From: Pseudomonas sp. MYb118
GTDB taxonomy: Bacteria > Pseudomonadota > Gammaproteobacteria > Pseudomonadales > Pseudomonadaceae
Assembly (NCBI RefSeq): GCF_040947875.1
Contig: NZ_JBFRXN010000001.1
Coordinates: forward strand, 992,001-1,056,000
Reading direction: 5' to 3'
Length of the DNA: 64,000 nucleotides
Shown here piece after piece: positions 46,089 through 55,078 of this stretch. The position numbers and the translations under genes were made by a program. Position 1 is the first letter of the stretch, and each line of letters starts with the position of its first letter. The notes below the pieces were generated by a model. That model saw only the letters and a list, made by a program, of their open reading frames with translations. It had not been told where the DNA came from and did no database searches.

Positions 46089-47105
46089 TCAGGCCTCTGT
46101 TTCGGCAGTGGCGGGCACTTGCGCCGCCTCGACGTTCTCCCTGCTGGCGGCGCCGCAGCTGCTGACACCGCGCAGATGCGGTGTCGGCTTGCTATGCACC
46201 GCAAGGCTGAACAGATCGGGGCGCGAATAGTGACCCACCGAATCCCTGATGCGCTTCGAGTTGGTGATTTCGGAGAAATCCAGATCGGCGATCAGGATGC
46301 CTTCACCTTCGGTCAGCGGCGCCACCACATGCTGACCATCCGGACCGATGATTGCCGTCATGCAACCCCCGGTCAGTACCTTCTGCATTCCCGTATCGCC
46401 GACGATACTGGCACGCTGTTCATCGGTCAGCCAAGCCGTGGCGTTCACCACAAAGCAGCCGCTTTCCAGGGCATGGTTCAACAGCTGGGTTTCGGTCTGA
46501 TTGCTGAACACCGGGCCAAAGATCGAGCCAATGTACGTGGAAATGTGAATTTCCTCATGTTGAGCTATGAGCGAGAAACGCGCCAGCGGGTTGTAGTGCT
46601 CCCAGCACGTCAGGGCACCCAGGCGTCCGACAGTGCTTTCCACGACCTTGATACTGGTGCCGTCGCCTTCGCCCCACACCAGACGCTCATGGGGAGCCGG
46701 CGAGATCTTGCGGTGTTTCTGGATGAGCGAGCCATCCACGTCGAAAATCAGTTGCGTGTTGTAGAGCGTGCCGTGGTCGCGCTCGGTAACACCGACTGCC
46801 AGGACGATCCGATGGCGGCGCGCAGCCTCGCTGAGCGCTTCGGTCACCGGGCCCGGTACGCGAACGGCATTGGCGTAGAGCCGGTTTTGTTCGGCGCCCA
46901 TGGCGGCTGGAGGCAGCACCGCGGAATAGTACGGGTAGTAGGGAATGAACGCCTCCGGGAAGACGATGAGTTGGGCTCCCTTGGCGGCGGCTTCGGCGAC
47001 CGCGCCGAGGACCCGTTGCAGCGTTCCTTCGGTGCTGTTCAGGTCCGGTGCGTACTGGACGGCCGCAACGCGGACGGTTCTGGATTGCGAGTGATCTTGA
47101 GCCAT
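46089..47105 (-). CDS. Nitrilase (C-N hydrolase, branch 1)
   Basis: This 338-aa protein has the Glu-Lys-Cys triad: Glu51 (VFPEAF), Lys133 ([10 protein letters not shown]) and Cys167 ([10 protein letters not shown]). The CWEHYNP and RLVWGEGDG motifs mark true nitrilases, which hydrolyse R-CN to the acid and ammonia, rather than amidases. The C-terminal tail after HLRG is variable. It lies upstream of the AraC-type gene and downstream of a TetR gene on the same strand. The natural nitrile is unknown. Confidence 0.92.
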   Translation of the reverse strand: MAQDHSQSRTVRVAAVQYAPDLNSTEGTLQRVLGAVAEAAAKGAQLIVFPEAFIPYYPYYSAVLPPAAMGAEQNRLYANAVRVPGPVTEALSEAARRHRIVLAVGVTERDHGTLYNTQLIFDVDGSLIQKHRKISPAPHERLVWGEGDGTSIKVVESTVGRLGALTCWEHYNPLARFSLIAQHEEIHISTYIGSIFGPVFSNQTETQLLNHALESGCFVVNATAWLTDEQRASIVGDTGMQKVLTGGCMTAIIGPDGQHVVAPLTEGEGILIADLDFSEITNSKRIRDSVGHYSRPDLFSLAVHSKPTPHLRGVSSCGAASRENVEAAQVPATAETEA

Positions 47106-47373
47106 GGTGAATGAGCGCCTGAAAGGTGGTTGGGATCTTCGTCGGCTCGTCCATTGCCAGACCGCACTGGGCTGGTGATGTCGAACGCTTCGAAGGGGCG
47201 ACATAGCGAGAAGTCGCTAGGTCGGCCACCAGTCTAGGGACGCGGTCTGATTCTCCCCATGCTCTGGAGAGTCATTCTTTTGCTCGATCGGCTCAATAAC
47301 GACGTGGCTGTTTCTTTGTCGCAAGTCTGCGTGCCCGCCAGTGCTTCTCCCGCTTCTGCGTGGATACGCCGTG

Positions 47374-47958
47374 TCAGGCCGATGGCCAGGTCGACAGGAA
47401 CTGCTCGACCACCGAGTCCAGCACCTCCCGACTGAATCCGGCCTTGGCCTGTACGGCCATGCCATGCAGCACGGCCAGCACGAGAGCGGCGAGCACGGCG
47501 CAGTTCACCGTCTGCGGCAGGTCGCCATCGTCGCGGGCTCGTTCGAGGCGTTCACGTAGCGACTTCTCGCCGTCTGCACGCGCCTCGATCAGGGCGTGTT
47601 GGATAGGCGCGGCATCATCCGAGCCTGCCAGTGCGCCGTGGATTCCCAGGCAGCCCGTGCGATCGGCATAACGTGTATTGAGCTCGACTGACGCGCGCAG
47701 GATGCGTTCGACGACTTCCCGCGCAGTCGGCAACTCCAGCGCTGCGGGAAAGAAGTCCAGGTAGTGCTCGTAGTAGCGTTCCAGCGCCCGGCGGAACAAC
47801 GCTTCCTTGTTGCCAAACGCGGAATAGAGTGCCGGGCGTTCGACACCGGTCGCTTGCGTCAGGTCGGTGTACGACGCGCCTTCATAGCCCTTGCGCCAGA
47901 ACACACACAGTGCGGCATCCAGCGCTTGTTCCACGTCGAACTCTCGTTGCCTTCCCAT
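47374..47958 (-). CDS. TetR-family transcriptional regulator
   Basis: The 194-aa protein has an N-terminal TetR helix-turn-helix (residues about 8-55, DLTQATGVERPALYSAFGNKE) and an all-helical ligand domain of the TetR_C_16-like type with Cys in TGCLGIHGAL. It is divergent from the oxidoreductase at 48103; a double-dyad operator lies between them. A near-identical operator occurs before the SDR at 48873. Confidence 0.92.
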   Translation of the reverse strand: MGRQREFDVEQALDAALCVFWRKGYEGASYTDLTQATGVERPALYSAFGNKEALFRRALERYYEHYLDFFPAALELPTAREVVERILRASVELNTRYADRTGCLGIHGALAGSDDAAPIQHALIEARADGEKSLRERLERARDDGDLPQTVNCAVLAALVLAVLHGMAVQAKAGFSREVLDSVVEQFLSTWPSA

Positions 47959-48020
47959 CGAACCGCCTCGGTTTTTTCGTAATGACCGATATTAAACCAT
48001 TTGACGGGTCACGCTCTATT

Positions 48021-48053
48021 GCATAACGATCGTTATGCGTAACGATCAGTACG
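48021..48053. promoter_or_regulatory. Double-dyad TetR-type operator before 48103
   Basis: A perfect 18-bp palindrome GCATAACGATCGTTATGC (48021-48038) is followed by a second, imperfect dyad CGTAACGATCAGTACG (48038-48053). The pair resembles the one at 48793-48821. A further related half-site CGTAATGACCG lies at 47978-47988, near the TetR start. Confidence 0.72.
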
Positions 48054-48102
48054 CATACCTGCCTTCTTCAAGATCAACCCCGAACATCGAGGAACAAACG
48101 CT

Positions 48103-48753
48103 ATGACAACCATCGGCATCATCGGCGCGGGAGAGGTCGGTACACACCTCGCGCGCGCGGCTATCGCTCAGGGTTACCACGTAGTGATCGCCAACTCGCG
48201 AAGCCCGGACACCTTGAGCGAGCTTGTTCAAGCGCTGGGGCCGGCAGCCAGGGCCGCAACGGCGGAGGGCGCTGCCAGGGCCGGAGATTTCGTCGTGATC
48301 GCGGTTCCCCTGAAGTTGATCAATGACATGCCCGTGGCCGCGCTGGCGGGGAAAATCGTGATTGATACGAACAACTACATGACCTGGCGCGATGGCCATT
48401 TTCCAATGGTCGACTCGGGCGAGAAGACCGTCCACGAACTGCGCCAGGAACAGCTGCCGGCCTCCAGAGTGGTCAAGGCATTCACTCACATCCAGGCACC
48501 GCGCATTCTCACCTGGGGAATGGCAGGCGGTGTTCCCGACCGTCTGGCATTGGCGGTTTCCAGTGATTTTCCGGAGGCGGTGGCCCTGGTGACTCGCCTG
48601 TACGACCAATTCGGTTTCGATGCGGTCGATCACAGCCCCCTCAGCGAATCCTGGCGCAACGCTCCCGGCCAGCCAGCCTGGAAACAAGAGCGACAGACCC
48701 GGTTGGAGCTGGCATCCAACCTCGCCAGCGCCCGGCGAAATACCCAGAGCTGA
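48103..48753 (+). CDS. NADP-binding F420-reductase-like oxidoreductase
   Basis: The 216-aa protein has an N-terminal Rossmann fold with GIIGAGEVGTHLARAA and IANSRSP, which favours NADPH, and an NADPH-dependent F420-reductase-like body. Pseudomonas does not make F420, so the natural electron partner is probably different. It is divergent from the TetR gene with a strong palindromic operator between them. It is a relative of the partial gene at 63270. Confidence 0.87.
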   Translation: MTTIGIIGAGEVGTHLARAAIAQGYHVVIANSRSPDTLSELVQALGPAARAATAEGAARAGDFVVIAVPLKLINDMPVAALAGKIVIDTNNYMTWRDGHFPMVDSGEKTVHELRQEQLPASRVVKAFTHIQAPRILTWGMAGGVPDRLALAVSSDFPEAVALVTRLYDQFGFDAVDHSPLSESWRNAPGQPAWKQERQTRLELASNLASARRNTQS

Positions 48754-48792
48754 AGCATTTCCCCGGTGCTTGACAGGTGCGGGTTAATTCCA

Positions 48793-48821
48793 TAACGTTC
48801 GTTAGCGTAATGGCCGTTACG
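48793..48821. promoter_or_regulatory. Double-dyad TetR-type operator before 48873
   Basis: TAACGTTCGTTA (48793-48804) is followed by CGTAATGGCCGTTACG (48806-48821). The half-sites and spacing (13 nt versus 14 nt between the two dyad starts) match the operator at 48021-48053, suggesting that the same TetR controls both genes. Confidence 0.7.
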
Positions 48822-48872
48822 AATAAACCACAAGAACCGGACGCTCTCGTCCTGAATGAAGAGGATTCGTTG

Positions 48873-49631
48873 ATGCACAAGACATTGGCAGGCAAGGTGG
48901 CGTTGGTCACTGGCGGCTCAAGGGGGCTCGGTGCGGCCATTGCACAGGCGCTGGCCGAACAGGGCGCTGACGTTGCCATCAGTTATGTGGCGTCCGCCGG
49001 GAAAGCAGAAGCCGTCGTCGAGCAATTGAAGGCGAAAGGGGTTCGCGCGGTGGCGATCAGAAGCGATCAGGCCGATTTGTCCGCTGCCAGACCGTTGGTT
49101 GAAGAAGTCATCGCTCATTTCGGCAAGCTCGACATCCTCATCAATAATGCGGCCATCGCGGTGCAAGGCCAGACGGTCGATGACCCCAACCTGGACACCG
49201 TCAATCTCGATCGCCAGTGGCAAGTCAACGTATTGGGCGCCGTGGCGACCACGCGTGCCGCTTCCCGAGTGCTGACGGATGGCGGGCGGATCATCTTCAT
49301 CGGCTCATTGATGGGCGGTCGCGTTCCCTTCTCGGGGGCCGCCGACTACTCAGGCACCAAGGCGGCGATCGCGGGATACGCAAAGGGGGTTGCCCGGGAC
49401 CTGGGGCCGCGCAATATCGCAGTCAGCGTTCTCCAGCCCGGCATCATGCCGACCGACATGATGACCGGTGTACTGGGTGATGAGGTGCCTGACGCCGTTC
49501 TGGATATGCATCCGATCCGCCGCATCGCCACGCTGGAAGAGGTGTCGGCCACGGTCTGCTTCCTCGCCGGGCCGAATGGCGGTTACATCACCGGTGGCGC
49601 CATCGACATGGCCGGTGGCCTGGGTATCTGA
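48873..49631 (+). CDS. Short-chain dehydrogenase/reductase
   Basis: This 252-aa classical SDR has the cofactor motif TGGSRGLG, INNAAIA, the catalytic Ser in GSLMGGR and YSGTK. It reduces or oxidises an alcohol/carbonyl with NAD(P). ATG 48873 has GAGGA at a good distance; the frame is open upstream but that part crosses the operator. It follows the F420-reductase-like gene in the TetR-linked locus. Confidence 0.9.
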   Translation: MHKTLAGKVALVTGGSRGLGAAIAQALAEQGADVAISYVASAGKAEAVVEQLKAKGVRAVAIRSDQADLSAARPLVEEVIAHFGKLDILINNAAIAVQGQTVDDPNLDTVNLDRQWQVNVLGAVATTRAASRVLTDGGRIIFIGSLMGGRVPFSGAADYSGTKAAIAGYAKGVARDLGPRNIAVSVLQPGIMPTDMMTGVLGDEVPDAVLDMHPIRRIATLEEVSATVCFLAGPNGGYITGGAIDMAGGLGI

Positions 49632-49651
49632 TAACCGACCGATACCCACAC

Positions 49652-49686
49652 GCGGTTGCTGCCCGGCAGGGAGGGGCAGCAATCGC
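49652..49686 (+). terminator. Hairpin after the SDR
   Basis: GCGGTTGCTGCCC and GGGCAGCAATCGC form a 13-bp stem with one G-T pair and a 9-nt loop, followed by TTTA. It also lies directly before the convergent AraC stop and may serve both. Confidence 0.65.
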
Positions 49687-49687
49687 T

Positions 49688-50626
49688 TTACCCCACGTTG
49701 AAAAGCGCATTCTGCATGGCTTGCGGCGGTTGTCCGAACGCCCGCAGAAACGCCTGGCGCATCCGTTCCCGATCACCGAACCCTGACTCCCGTGCGATCA
49801 CCTCAATGGGATGGCGACTGGTTTCCATCATGATGCGGGCCGCCTCGACCCGCAGGCTTTCGATGGCCTTGGCCGGCGTTTGCCCGGTCTCCTCACGGAA
49901 CACCCGGCTGAACTGGCGTGGGCTGAGCCGAGCGACAGCGGCGAGCGCCTCGACCGAAAGATCATCAGTCAAATTCTCTCGCGCATAGGCCATCGCCAAT
50001 TGCACCCGGTCGGATTTGGGGTCCAGTTCCAGCAATGCCGACAATTGCGATTGCTCGCTGCCCCGGCGCTGATAGATGACCAGCTTGCGCGCGACCCTGC
50101 GGGCAAGGTCGCTGCCCAGATCGTTCTCGACCATGGCCAGTGCAAGGTCCACACCGGCGGTCATCCCGGCCCCGGTCCATATCTGGCCATCGACCAGAAA
50201 CAACTTGTCTTCCTCCATGGGAATTTCCGGGTAGCGCTTCTTGAACGCCGGTGCGTGCAGCCAGTGTGTCGCCGCGCGTTTTCCTTCCAGCAAGCCCGCC
50301 TCGGCGAGGACGAACACACCGGTGCACAGCGCCACGACACGTCTTGACTGCGCCGATGCCGCTTTAACGAATTCCTGAAGATGGGTTTCCGGCAAGTGGT
50401 ACTCCAGATAGCCGCTGACGATCACGGTGTCGTAACCCTCGGCTCTCATGGGCGTGGTGTTCACGGAGAACCCCTGAGAACACATGACCGCTCCGCCCGT
50501 CTCCGACACCAGGTGAAACTCATAGGCCGGCTCGCCTCGAAACAGGTTCGCGCACTCGAACACCGAACCCAGGGACAGACTCAGTGACTGGAAATTCGGA
50601 TAAACGACCAATGCAACGCTATGCAT
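49688..50626 (-). CDS. GlxA-family AraC regulator
   Basis: The 312-aa protein has an N-terminal DJ-1/PfpI-like domain (residues about 3-170, with ALCTGVFVLAEAGLL) and a C-terminal AraC DNA-binding domain (about 215-305; RESGFGDRERMRQAFLRAFG). ATG 50626 has CGGAG upstream. It is divergent from nemR across a 204-bp gap. It is a distant relative of the GlxA-type gene at 2554; the inducer is unknown. Confidence 0.88.
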   Translation of the reverse strand: MHSVALVVYPNFQSLSLSLGSVFECANLFRGEPAYEFHLVSETGGAVMCSQGFSVNTTPMRAEGYDTVIVSGYLEYHLPETHLQEFVKAASAQSRRVVALCTGVFVLAEAGLLEGKRAATHWLHAPAFKKRYPEIPMEEDKLFLVDGQIWTGAGMTAGVDLALAMVENDLGSDLARRVARKLVIYQRRGSEQSQLSALLELDPKSDRVQLAMAYARENLTDDLSVEALAAVARLSPRQFSRVFREETGQTPAKAIESLRVEAARIMMETSRHPIEVIARESGFGDRERMRQAFLRAFGQPPQAMQNALFNVG

Positions 50627-50794
50627 GAAAACACTCCGGGACGGCGGCGACGTGAAAGCGATTGTCGGCGTTGGTGGGGTAAACGGCAACGTGCGTTCCG
50701 CGAAATCCGGTCAATGTCGGATCCATGTCCGGAATCCTTGCGGATTTGACATTGTGGATGTTTTGGGCGGCTCCTAATATCCACTCCAACGGAT

Positions 50795-50809
50795 TAGACG
50801 ACTGGTCTA
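50795..50809. promoter_or_regulatory. NemR-like operator TAGAC-N5-GTCTA
   Basis: A perfect 15-bp dyad lies 21 nt upstream of the nemR start, where TetR-family autorepression would act. The TAGAC/GTCTA arms resemble what I recall of the E. coli nemR operator. Confidence 0.65.
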
Positions 50810-50830
50810 CTGATTCGGTTGGACTTGAAT

Positions 50831-51427
50831 ATGAATGAAACCAAGAGCGTAAAGCAGACGATTCTGCATGCCGCGCAATTGATTGTAAGTAATAAAGGGT
50901 TTTCCGCCGTTGGCTTGAATGAAGTGCTTCAGGCTGCCGAAGTTCCAAAGGGCTCTTTTTATCACTACTTCGGTTCAAAGGATGCCTTTGGTGTCGCGCT
51001 GTTGGATAACTACTTCGATGGTTATCTTCAGGGTATGGAAAAGCTTTTCAACGCGGCAGATAGATCGGAACAACAGAAGTTGCTGAGTTATTGGCAATGC
51101 TGGATTGATAACCAGACGCTGCAGACCGATGCGGGAAAATGTCTGGCGGTCAAACTGGGCGCAGAAGTCGCCGATCTCTCGGAGCCCATGAGGCTGGCAC
51201 TCGATCGAGGCACTTCACGAATCATCGAGGTGATCTGCGCCTCGCTGCAGCGTGGCATCGAGGACGGTTCACTGACGCTGGAGGACAACCCGAAGCAGGT
51301 GGCGTTGCGGTTGTACGCACTGTGGCTGGGGGCCAGCGTCATGGCAAAAATCACCCGTACATCGACGTCATTCGACGAAGCCATGGCGCTGACTCGAACG
51401 GTACTGCAAGACACGCTACCCCGTTAA
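50831..51427 (+). CDS. nemR: NemR-like TetR repressor, electrophile/HOCl sensor
   Basis: This 198-aa protein follows E. coli NemR across its length: GFSAVGLNEVLQAAEVPKG SFYHYF in the helix-turn-helix, then CLAVKLGAEVADLSE. Cys104 aligns with the redox-active Cys106 of NemR, and a Lys in AKITRT aligns with the Lys reported to pair with it. It should repress the downstream cluster until electrophiles or hypochlorite modify the Cys. ATG 50831 was chosen over a TTG 12 nt upstream. A palindromic operator lies just upstream. Confidence 0.9.
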   Translation: MNETKSVKQTILHAAQLIVSNKGFSAVGLNEVLQAAEVPKGSFYHYFGSKDAFGVALLDNYFDGYLQGMEKLFNAADRSEQQKLLSYWQCWIDNQTLQTDAGKCLAVKLGAEVADLSEPMRLALDRGTSRIIEVICASLQRGIEDGSLTLEDNPKQVALRLYALWLGASVMAKITRTSTSFDEAMALTRTVLQDTLPR

Positions 51428-51453
51428 AACTCACGTCTACAGAGGAACGAAAA

Positions 51454-52131
51454 ATGAAAGTACTGATGGTTCTGACTTCACACGATCAACTGGGCAACAC
51501 CGGCAGGAAAACCGGGTTCTGGCTCGAAGAGTTCGCGGCGCCGTACTACACCTTCAAGGATGCGGGCGCAGATGTCGTGCTGGCATCACCCGCTGGTGGT
51601 CAACCGCCGCTGGATCCTGTCAGTGACCTGCCGGATTTCCAGACGGATTACACCCGCCGCTTTTCGGCGGACCCCGCAGCCCAACAGGCTCTGGCCAATA
51701 CGGTAAAACTGGGCGAAGTCAACGCCGCCGATTTCGACGCGGTTTTCTACCCCGGTGGACATGGCCCGTTGTGGGACCTGGCAAAGTCACGCACCTCGAT
51801 CACGCTGATTGAAGCATTCGAGCGTGCCCGCAAACCCATCGGCTTTGTCTGCCACGCGCCGGGTGCATTGCGCCATGTCAAGGCCGCCTCGGGAGAGCCG
51901 TTGATCAAGGGTCGTCGCGTAACCGGCTTCGCGAACTCCGAAGAGGCGGGCGTAGGTCTGACCGAGGTGGTGCCGTTTCTCATCGAGGATGAGTTCCAGG
52001 CACTCGGCGGACACTATGAAAAAGGCGCTGACTGGCAACCGTTTGTTATTGAAGACGGCTTGTTGGTCACCGGGCAAAACCCGGCAAGTTCCGAAGGTGT
52101 TGCGAAAGTACTTTTGAAACTGTTGTTGTAA
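51454..52131 (+). CDS. DJ-1/PfpI (type 1 glutamine amidotransferase-like) protein
   Basis: This 225-aa protein resembles the HchA/Hsp31-like branch: SHDQLGNTGRKTGFWLEEF, ASPAGGQPPLDP, FYPGGHGPLWDL and the nucleophile elbow Cys in FVCHAPGAL. Relatives are glyoxalases or deglycases that remove methylglyoxal. GAGGAA precedes ATG 51454. It starts 26 nt after nemR and is the first detoxification gene of the cluster. Confidence 0.9.
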   Translation: MKVLMVLTSHDQLGNTGRKTGFWLEEFAAPYYTFKDAGADVVLASPAGGQPPLDPVSDLPDFQTDYTRRFSADPAAQQALANTVKLGEVNAADFDAVFYPGGHGPLWDLAKSRTSITLIEAFERARKPIGFVCHAPGALRHVKAASGEPLIKGRRVTGFANSEEAGVGLTEVVPFLIEDEFQALGGHYEKGADWQPFVIEDGLLVTGQNPASSEGVAKVLLKLLL

Positions 52132-52328
52132 CTTAATGCTCTGCCTGTAACGGCGTCATTAGCCGTCTGATTACGCGTCAATCAACTCGATAACATCCTG
52201 CTGGATAGTCTGCCCGTTCGTCAGTCTATTTGGCTGGACGGATCAGTGTTGCCCAATGAAAGTTCGAGCGCTGTTCAAGCGCTCATTTAAATAACCTGTT
52301 TATTGTTTTGTTTACTGGAGATGATGTC

Positions 52329-53783
52329 ATGAACAGTGTATCGCCCCGCGTATTGTCGAGCAGTCTCTTTGAAGGTCCTTATTACATCAGTGTTGCCGGA
52401 AAGTTGCTGGAAACCAGCGATTCTTTCGCGGTGATGAACCCGGCCACGGGCGCCGAGTTCGCTCGTGCTCCGGCGGCCACTGCCGAGCAACTCGACGAGG
52501 CAGTCGCTGCAGCCAAGTCAGCCTTCAAGACGTGGTCCGTGCTGACTTACGATCAGCGCCAGAAGTATCTGGATGACTATGCCGATGCGCTCGAAGTCCA
52601 TCGCGAGGAACTCGCTCGCCTGCTCACCCTGGAGCAAGGCAAACCGCTGAAGTCCGGCGCGCAACCGGAAGTCGACCAGGCCATTTCCTGGATCCGCCAG
52701 ATTGCCGCACGGCGCATTCCTGTCGAGATCCTTGAGGACACCGACAGCCACATCGTCGAGTTGCATCACACCCCGTTGGGCGTGGTTGGCGCGATCACGC
52801 CCTGGAATTTCCCGGTGCTGCTGGCGCTCTGGAAAGTCGCCCCGGCGTTGCTCACCGGCAACACCATGGTGATCAAGCCATCGCCGTTCACGCCGCTGAC
52901 CACGCTGCGCTTCGGGCAGATTGCGCAGTCGGTATTCCCCGCCGGCGTGCTGTCGGTCGTCTCCGGTGGTAACGAGTTGGGACCGCAAATGACGGCCCAT
53001 CCGGATATCGCCAAGATCAGCTTCACGGGCTCCACGGAGACCGGCAAGCATGTCATCCGTTCGGCTGCCGGCACCGTCAAGCGCCTGACTCTGGAAATGG
53101 GCGGCAACGACGCGGCAATCGTCCTGCCCGATGCCGACTGGAAGGCAGCAATCGCGCAATTGTTCTGGGGCGCGATCGGTAACTCGGGTCAATGGTGTGT
53201 GGGCATCAAGCGCCTGTACATCCACCGCTCGTTCCACAGCGAGTTCGTCTCGGCATTCGTTGATTACGCCCGCCAGCAGAAGCTCGGTGACGGCCTTGAC
53301 CCCAGCGTCACGGTCGGCCCGGTGCAAAACAAAATGCAGTTCGACAAGGTTCGCACCTTCCTCGACGACATCAAGGCCAATGGTCAGAAGATCGTCCTGG
53401 GAGGGGAGGTGGACGAGAGCCAGTCGGGCTACTTCATCCCTGTGACCGTGGTGGATAACCCGCCGGAGCACTCGAAGATCGTCCAGGAAGAACAGTTCGG
53501 GCCGATCGTTCCGATCATCGTTTACGACGACGTCGATGATGTGATCGAACGCGCCAACGACAGCCCGTTCGGCCTGGGGGGCTCGGTCTGGGGCCGCGAT
53601 ACCCAGGCAGCGGTGGCGGTGGCCAATCGCCTGGAGACGGGCATGGTGTGGGTCAACGAGATGCACACCCAGGGCGTGGACATTCCGTTCGGCGGCCACA
53701 AGCAATCCGGAGTGGGCACCGAAGGTGGCCATGAAGGCCGACTGTTGTTCACCAACCCGAAAACCGTGCTGATCAAGAAGTGA
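52329..53783 (+). CDS. NAD(P)-dependent aldehyde dehydrogenase
   Basis: This 484-aa ALDH-superfamily protein has the oxyanion Asn160 (ITPWNFP), SFTGSTETGK, the general base Glu256 (LEMGGND) and the nucleophile Cys290 (SGQWC). The sequence is of the broad-specificity aldehyde dehydrogenase class. ATG 52329 has TGGAG upstream. It follows the DJ-1-like gene after a 197-bp gap with no gene and may have its own promoter there. It would oxidise aldehydes produced under electrophile stress. Confidence 0.92.
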   Translation: MNSVSPRVLSSSLFEGPYYISVAGKLLETSDSFAVMNPATGAEFARAPAATAEQLDEAVAAAKSAFKTWSVLTYDQRQKYLDDYADALEVHREELARLLTLEQGKPLKSGAQPEVDQAISWIRQIAARRIPVEILEDTDSHIVELHHTPLGVVGAITPWNFPVLLALWKVAPALLTGNTMVIKPSPFTPLTTLRFGQIAQSVFPAGVLSVVSGGNELGPQMTAHPDIAKISFTGSTETGKHVIRSAAGTVKRLTLEMGGNDAAIVLPDADWKAAIAQLFWGAIGNSGQWCVGIKRLYIHRSFHSEFVSAFVDYARQQKLGDGLDPSVTVGPVQNKMQFDKVRTFLDDIKANGQKIVLGGEVDESQSGYFIPVTVVDNPPEHSKIVQEEQFGPIVPIIVYDDVDDVIERANDSPFGLGGSVWGRDTQAAVAVANRLETGMVWVNEMHTQGVDIPFGGHKQSGVGTEGGHEGRLLFTNPKTVLIKK

Positions 53784-53789
53784 CGCCAA

Positions 53790-53813
53790 GCGCGGCCTCC
53801 CATGGGGCCGCGC
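53790..53813 (+). terminator. Hairpin between aldehyde dehydrogenase and reductase (possible attenuator)
   Basis: GCGCGGCC and GGCCGCGC form an 8-bp stem with an 8-nt loop, followed by ATTTTCG. The T-run is short, so readthrough into the reductase gene is likely; it may lower expression of the downstream genes. Confidence 0.5.
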
Positions 53814-53891
53814 ATTTTCGGATGCCTTCGCAGGCCTGCCCCGTGCAGGCGGCCAGGCCTTTTTGTATTCACTTGATTGGGAGTTGATCGC

Positions 53892-55016
53892 ATGCAACAT
53901 CAAGCACTGTTTACCCCGGTAGAACTGGGTGGCGTCACACTGAAAAACCGGATTGTCTTCCCGCCGCTGACTCGCCAGCGCAGCGCGCAGCCGGGCGATA
54001 TCGCGTCTGACCTGATGTCGGTCTATTACTGTCAGCGCGCCTCGGCAGGCTTCATGGTCAGCGAGGGAACACAGATCGAACCTCGCGGCCAGGGTTATGC
54101 CTGGACCCCGGGGATCTACACCCAGGCGCAGATCGAGGGCTGGCGCAAAGTCACCGACGCCGTGCATGCCGAGCACGGTGTGATCTTCGCTCAGCTCTGG
54201 CACGTGGGACGCATCTCGCATCATGGCTTGCAGCCAGACGGCGCGGCACCGGTAGCGCCATCCGCGATCCAGGCCACCAATGCCAAAGCCTTTATCGAGA
54301 CCGGTGTCGGCACCGGTGAACTGGTCGCACCCTCCATGCCTCGCGCCCTGACCGTGGCCGAGATCAAGGAACTGGTCGCCCTGTATGCTCGTGCGGCGAG
54401 CAATGCGATCGAGGCAGGTTTCGACGGCGTCGAGATCCATGCCGCCAATGGCTACCTGATCAACCAGTTCATTTCCGAGCATGCCAACCAGCGGGATGAC
54501 GAGTACGGTGGTTCGCTGCACAACCGCCTGCGATTCCTGCGCGAAGTCGTCGAGGCGGTGGTGGCGGTGGTCGGTCCCGATCGCCTGGGCGTGCGCTTCA
54601 CGCCGCTGTTCACCAGCACCGATCAGGATCGCGTGTACATCGGCCTGGTCGAGCAGGATCCGCATGAAACCTACATCGAAGCGATCAAGGTGCTCGAGGC
54701 ATCCGGCATTGCCTACGTGTCGATCGCCGAAGCCGACTGGGACAACGCGCCCGACTTGCCCGAGTCATTTCGCCGCGATGTCCGCGACACGTTCAGTGGC
54801 CGCATCATCTACGCGGGCCGCTATACGGCAGAGCGGGGTGCTCGCCTGGTCGAAGCGGGCCTGGCCGACCTTGTCGCTTTTGGCCGGCCCTTCATCGCCA
54901 ACCCCGATCTGCCGGCGCGGATCGTCAACGGCTGGCCGCTCAATCCGCTGAACCCTTCCTCACTGTATGGCGGGACTGCGGCGGGCTTCACTGATTACCC
55001 GACCTACGCGGGCTGA
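53892..55016 (+). CDS. NemA-like old yellow enzyme (third of three)
   Basis: This 374-aa FMN TIM-barrel follows E. coli NemA closely: FPPLTRQRS near the start, QLWHVGRISHHGLQPDG, IHAANGYLINQFISEHAN with the substrate-binding His and Asn, QRDDEYGGS and YTDYPTY at the end. It reduces N-ethylmaleimide-type enones, nitro compounds and quinones with NADPH. GGGAG lies upstream of ATG 53892. Its location downstream of a NemR-like repressor matches the E. coli nemRA logic. Confidence 0.93.
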   Translation: MQHQALFTPVELGGVTLKNRIVFPPLTRQRSAQPGDIASDLMSVYYCQRASAGFMVSEGTQIEPRGQGYAWTPGIYTQAQIEGWRKVTDAVHAEHGVIFAQLWHVGRISHHGLQPDGAAPVAPSAIQATNAKAFIETGVGTGELVAPSMPRALTVAEIKELVALYARAASNAIEAGFDGVEIHAANGYLINQFISEHANQRDDEYGGSLHNRLRFLREVVEAVVAVVGPDRLGVRFTPLFTSTDQDRVYIGLVEQDPHETYIEAIKVLEASGIAYVSIAEADWDNAPDLPESFRRDVRDTFSGRIIYAGRYTAERGARLVEAGLADLVAFGRPFIANPDLPARIVNGWPLNPLNPSSLYGGTAAGFTDYPTYAG

Positions 55017-55078
55017 TCGCGGACCTGTCGGCCGGACTGCGCCCGTCGCACGTCCGGCCTGCGCTGGAGAATGCAACT

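Noticed and set aside
52518..54665. A 715-codon minus-strand open frame
   Set aside because: It is antisense to the aldehyde dehydrogenase and NemA-like reductase and lacks recognisable domains.
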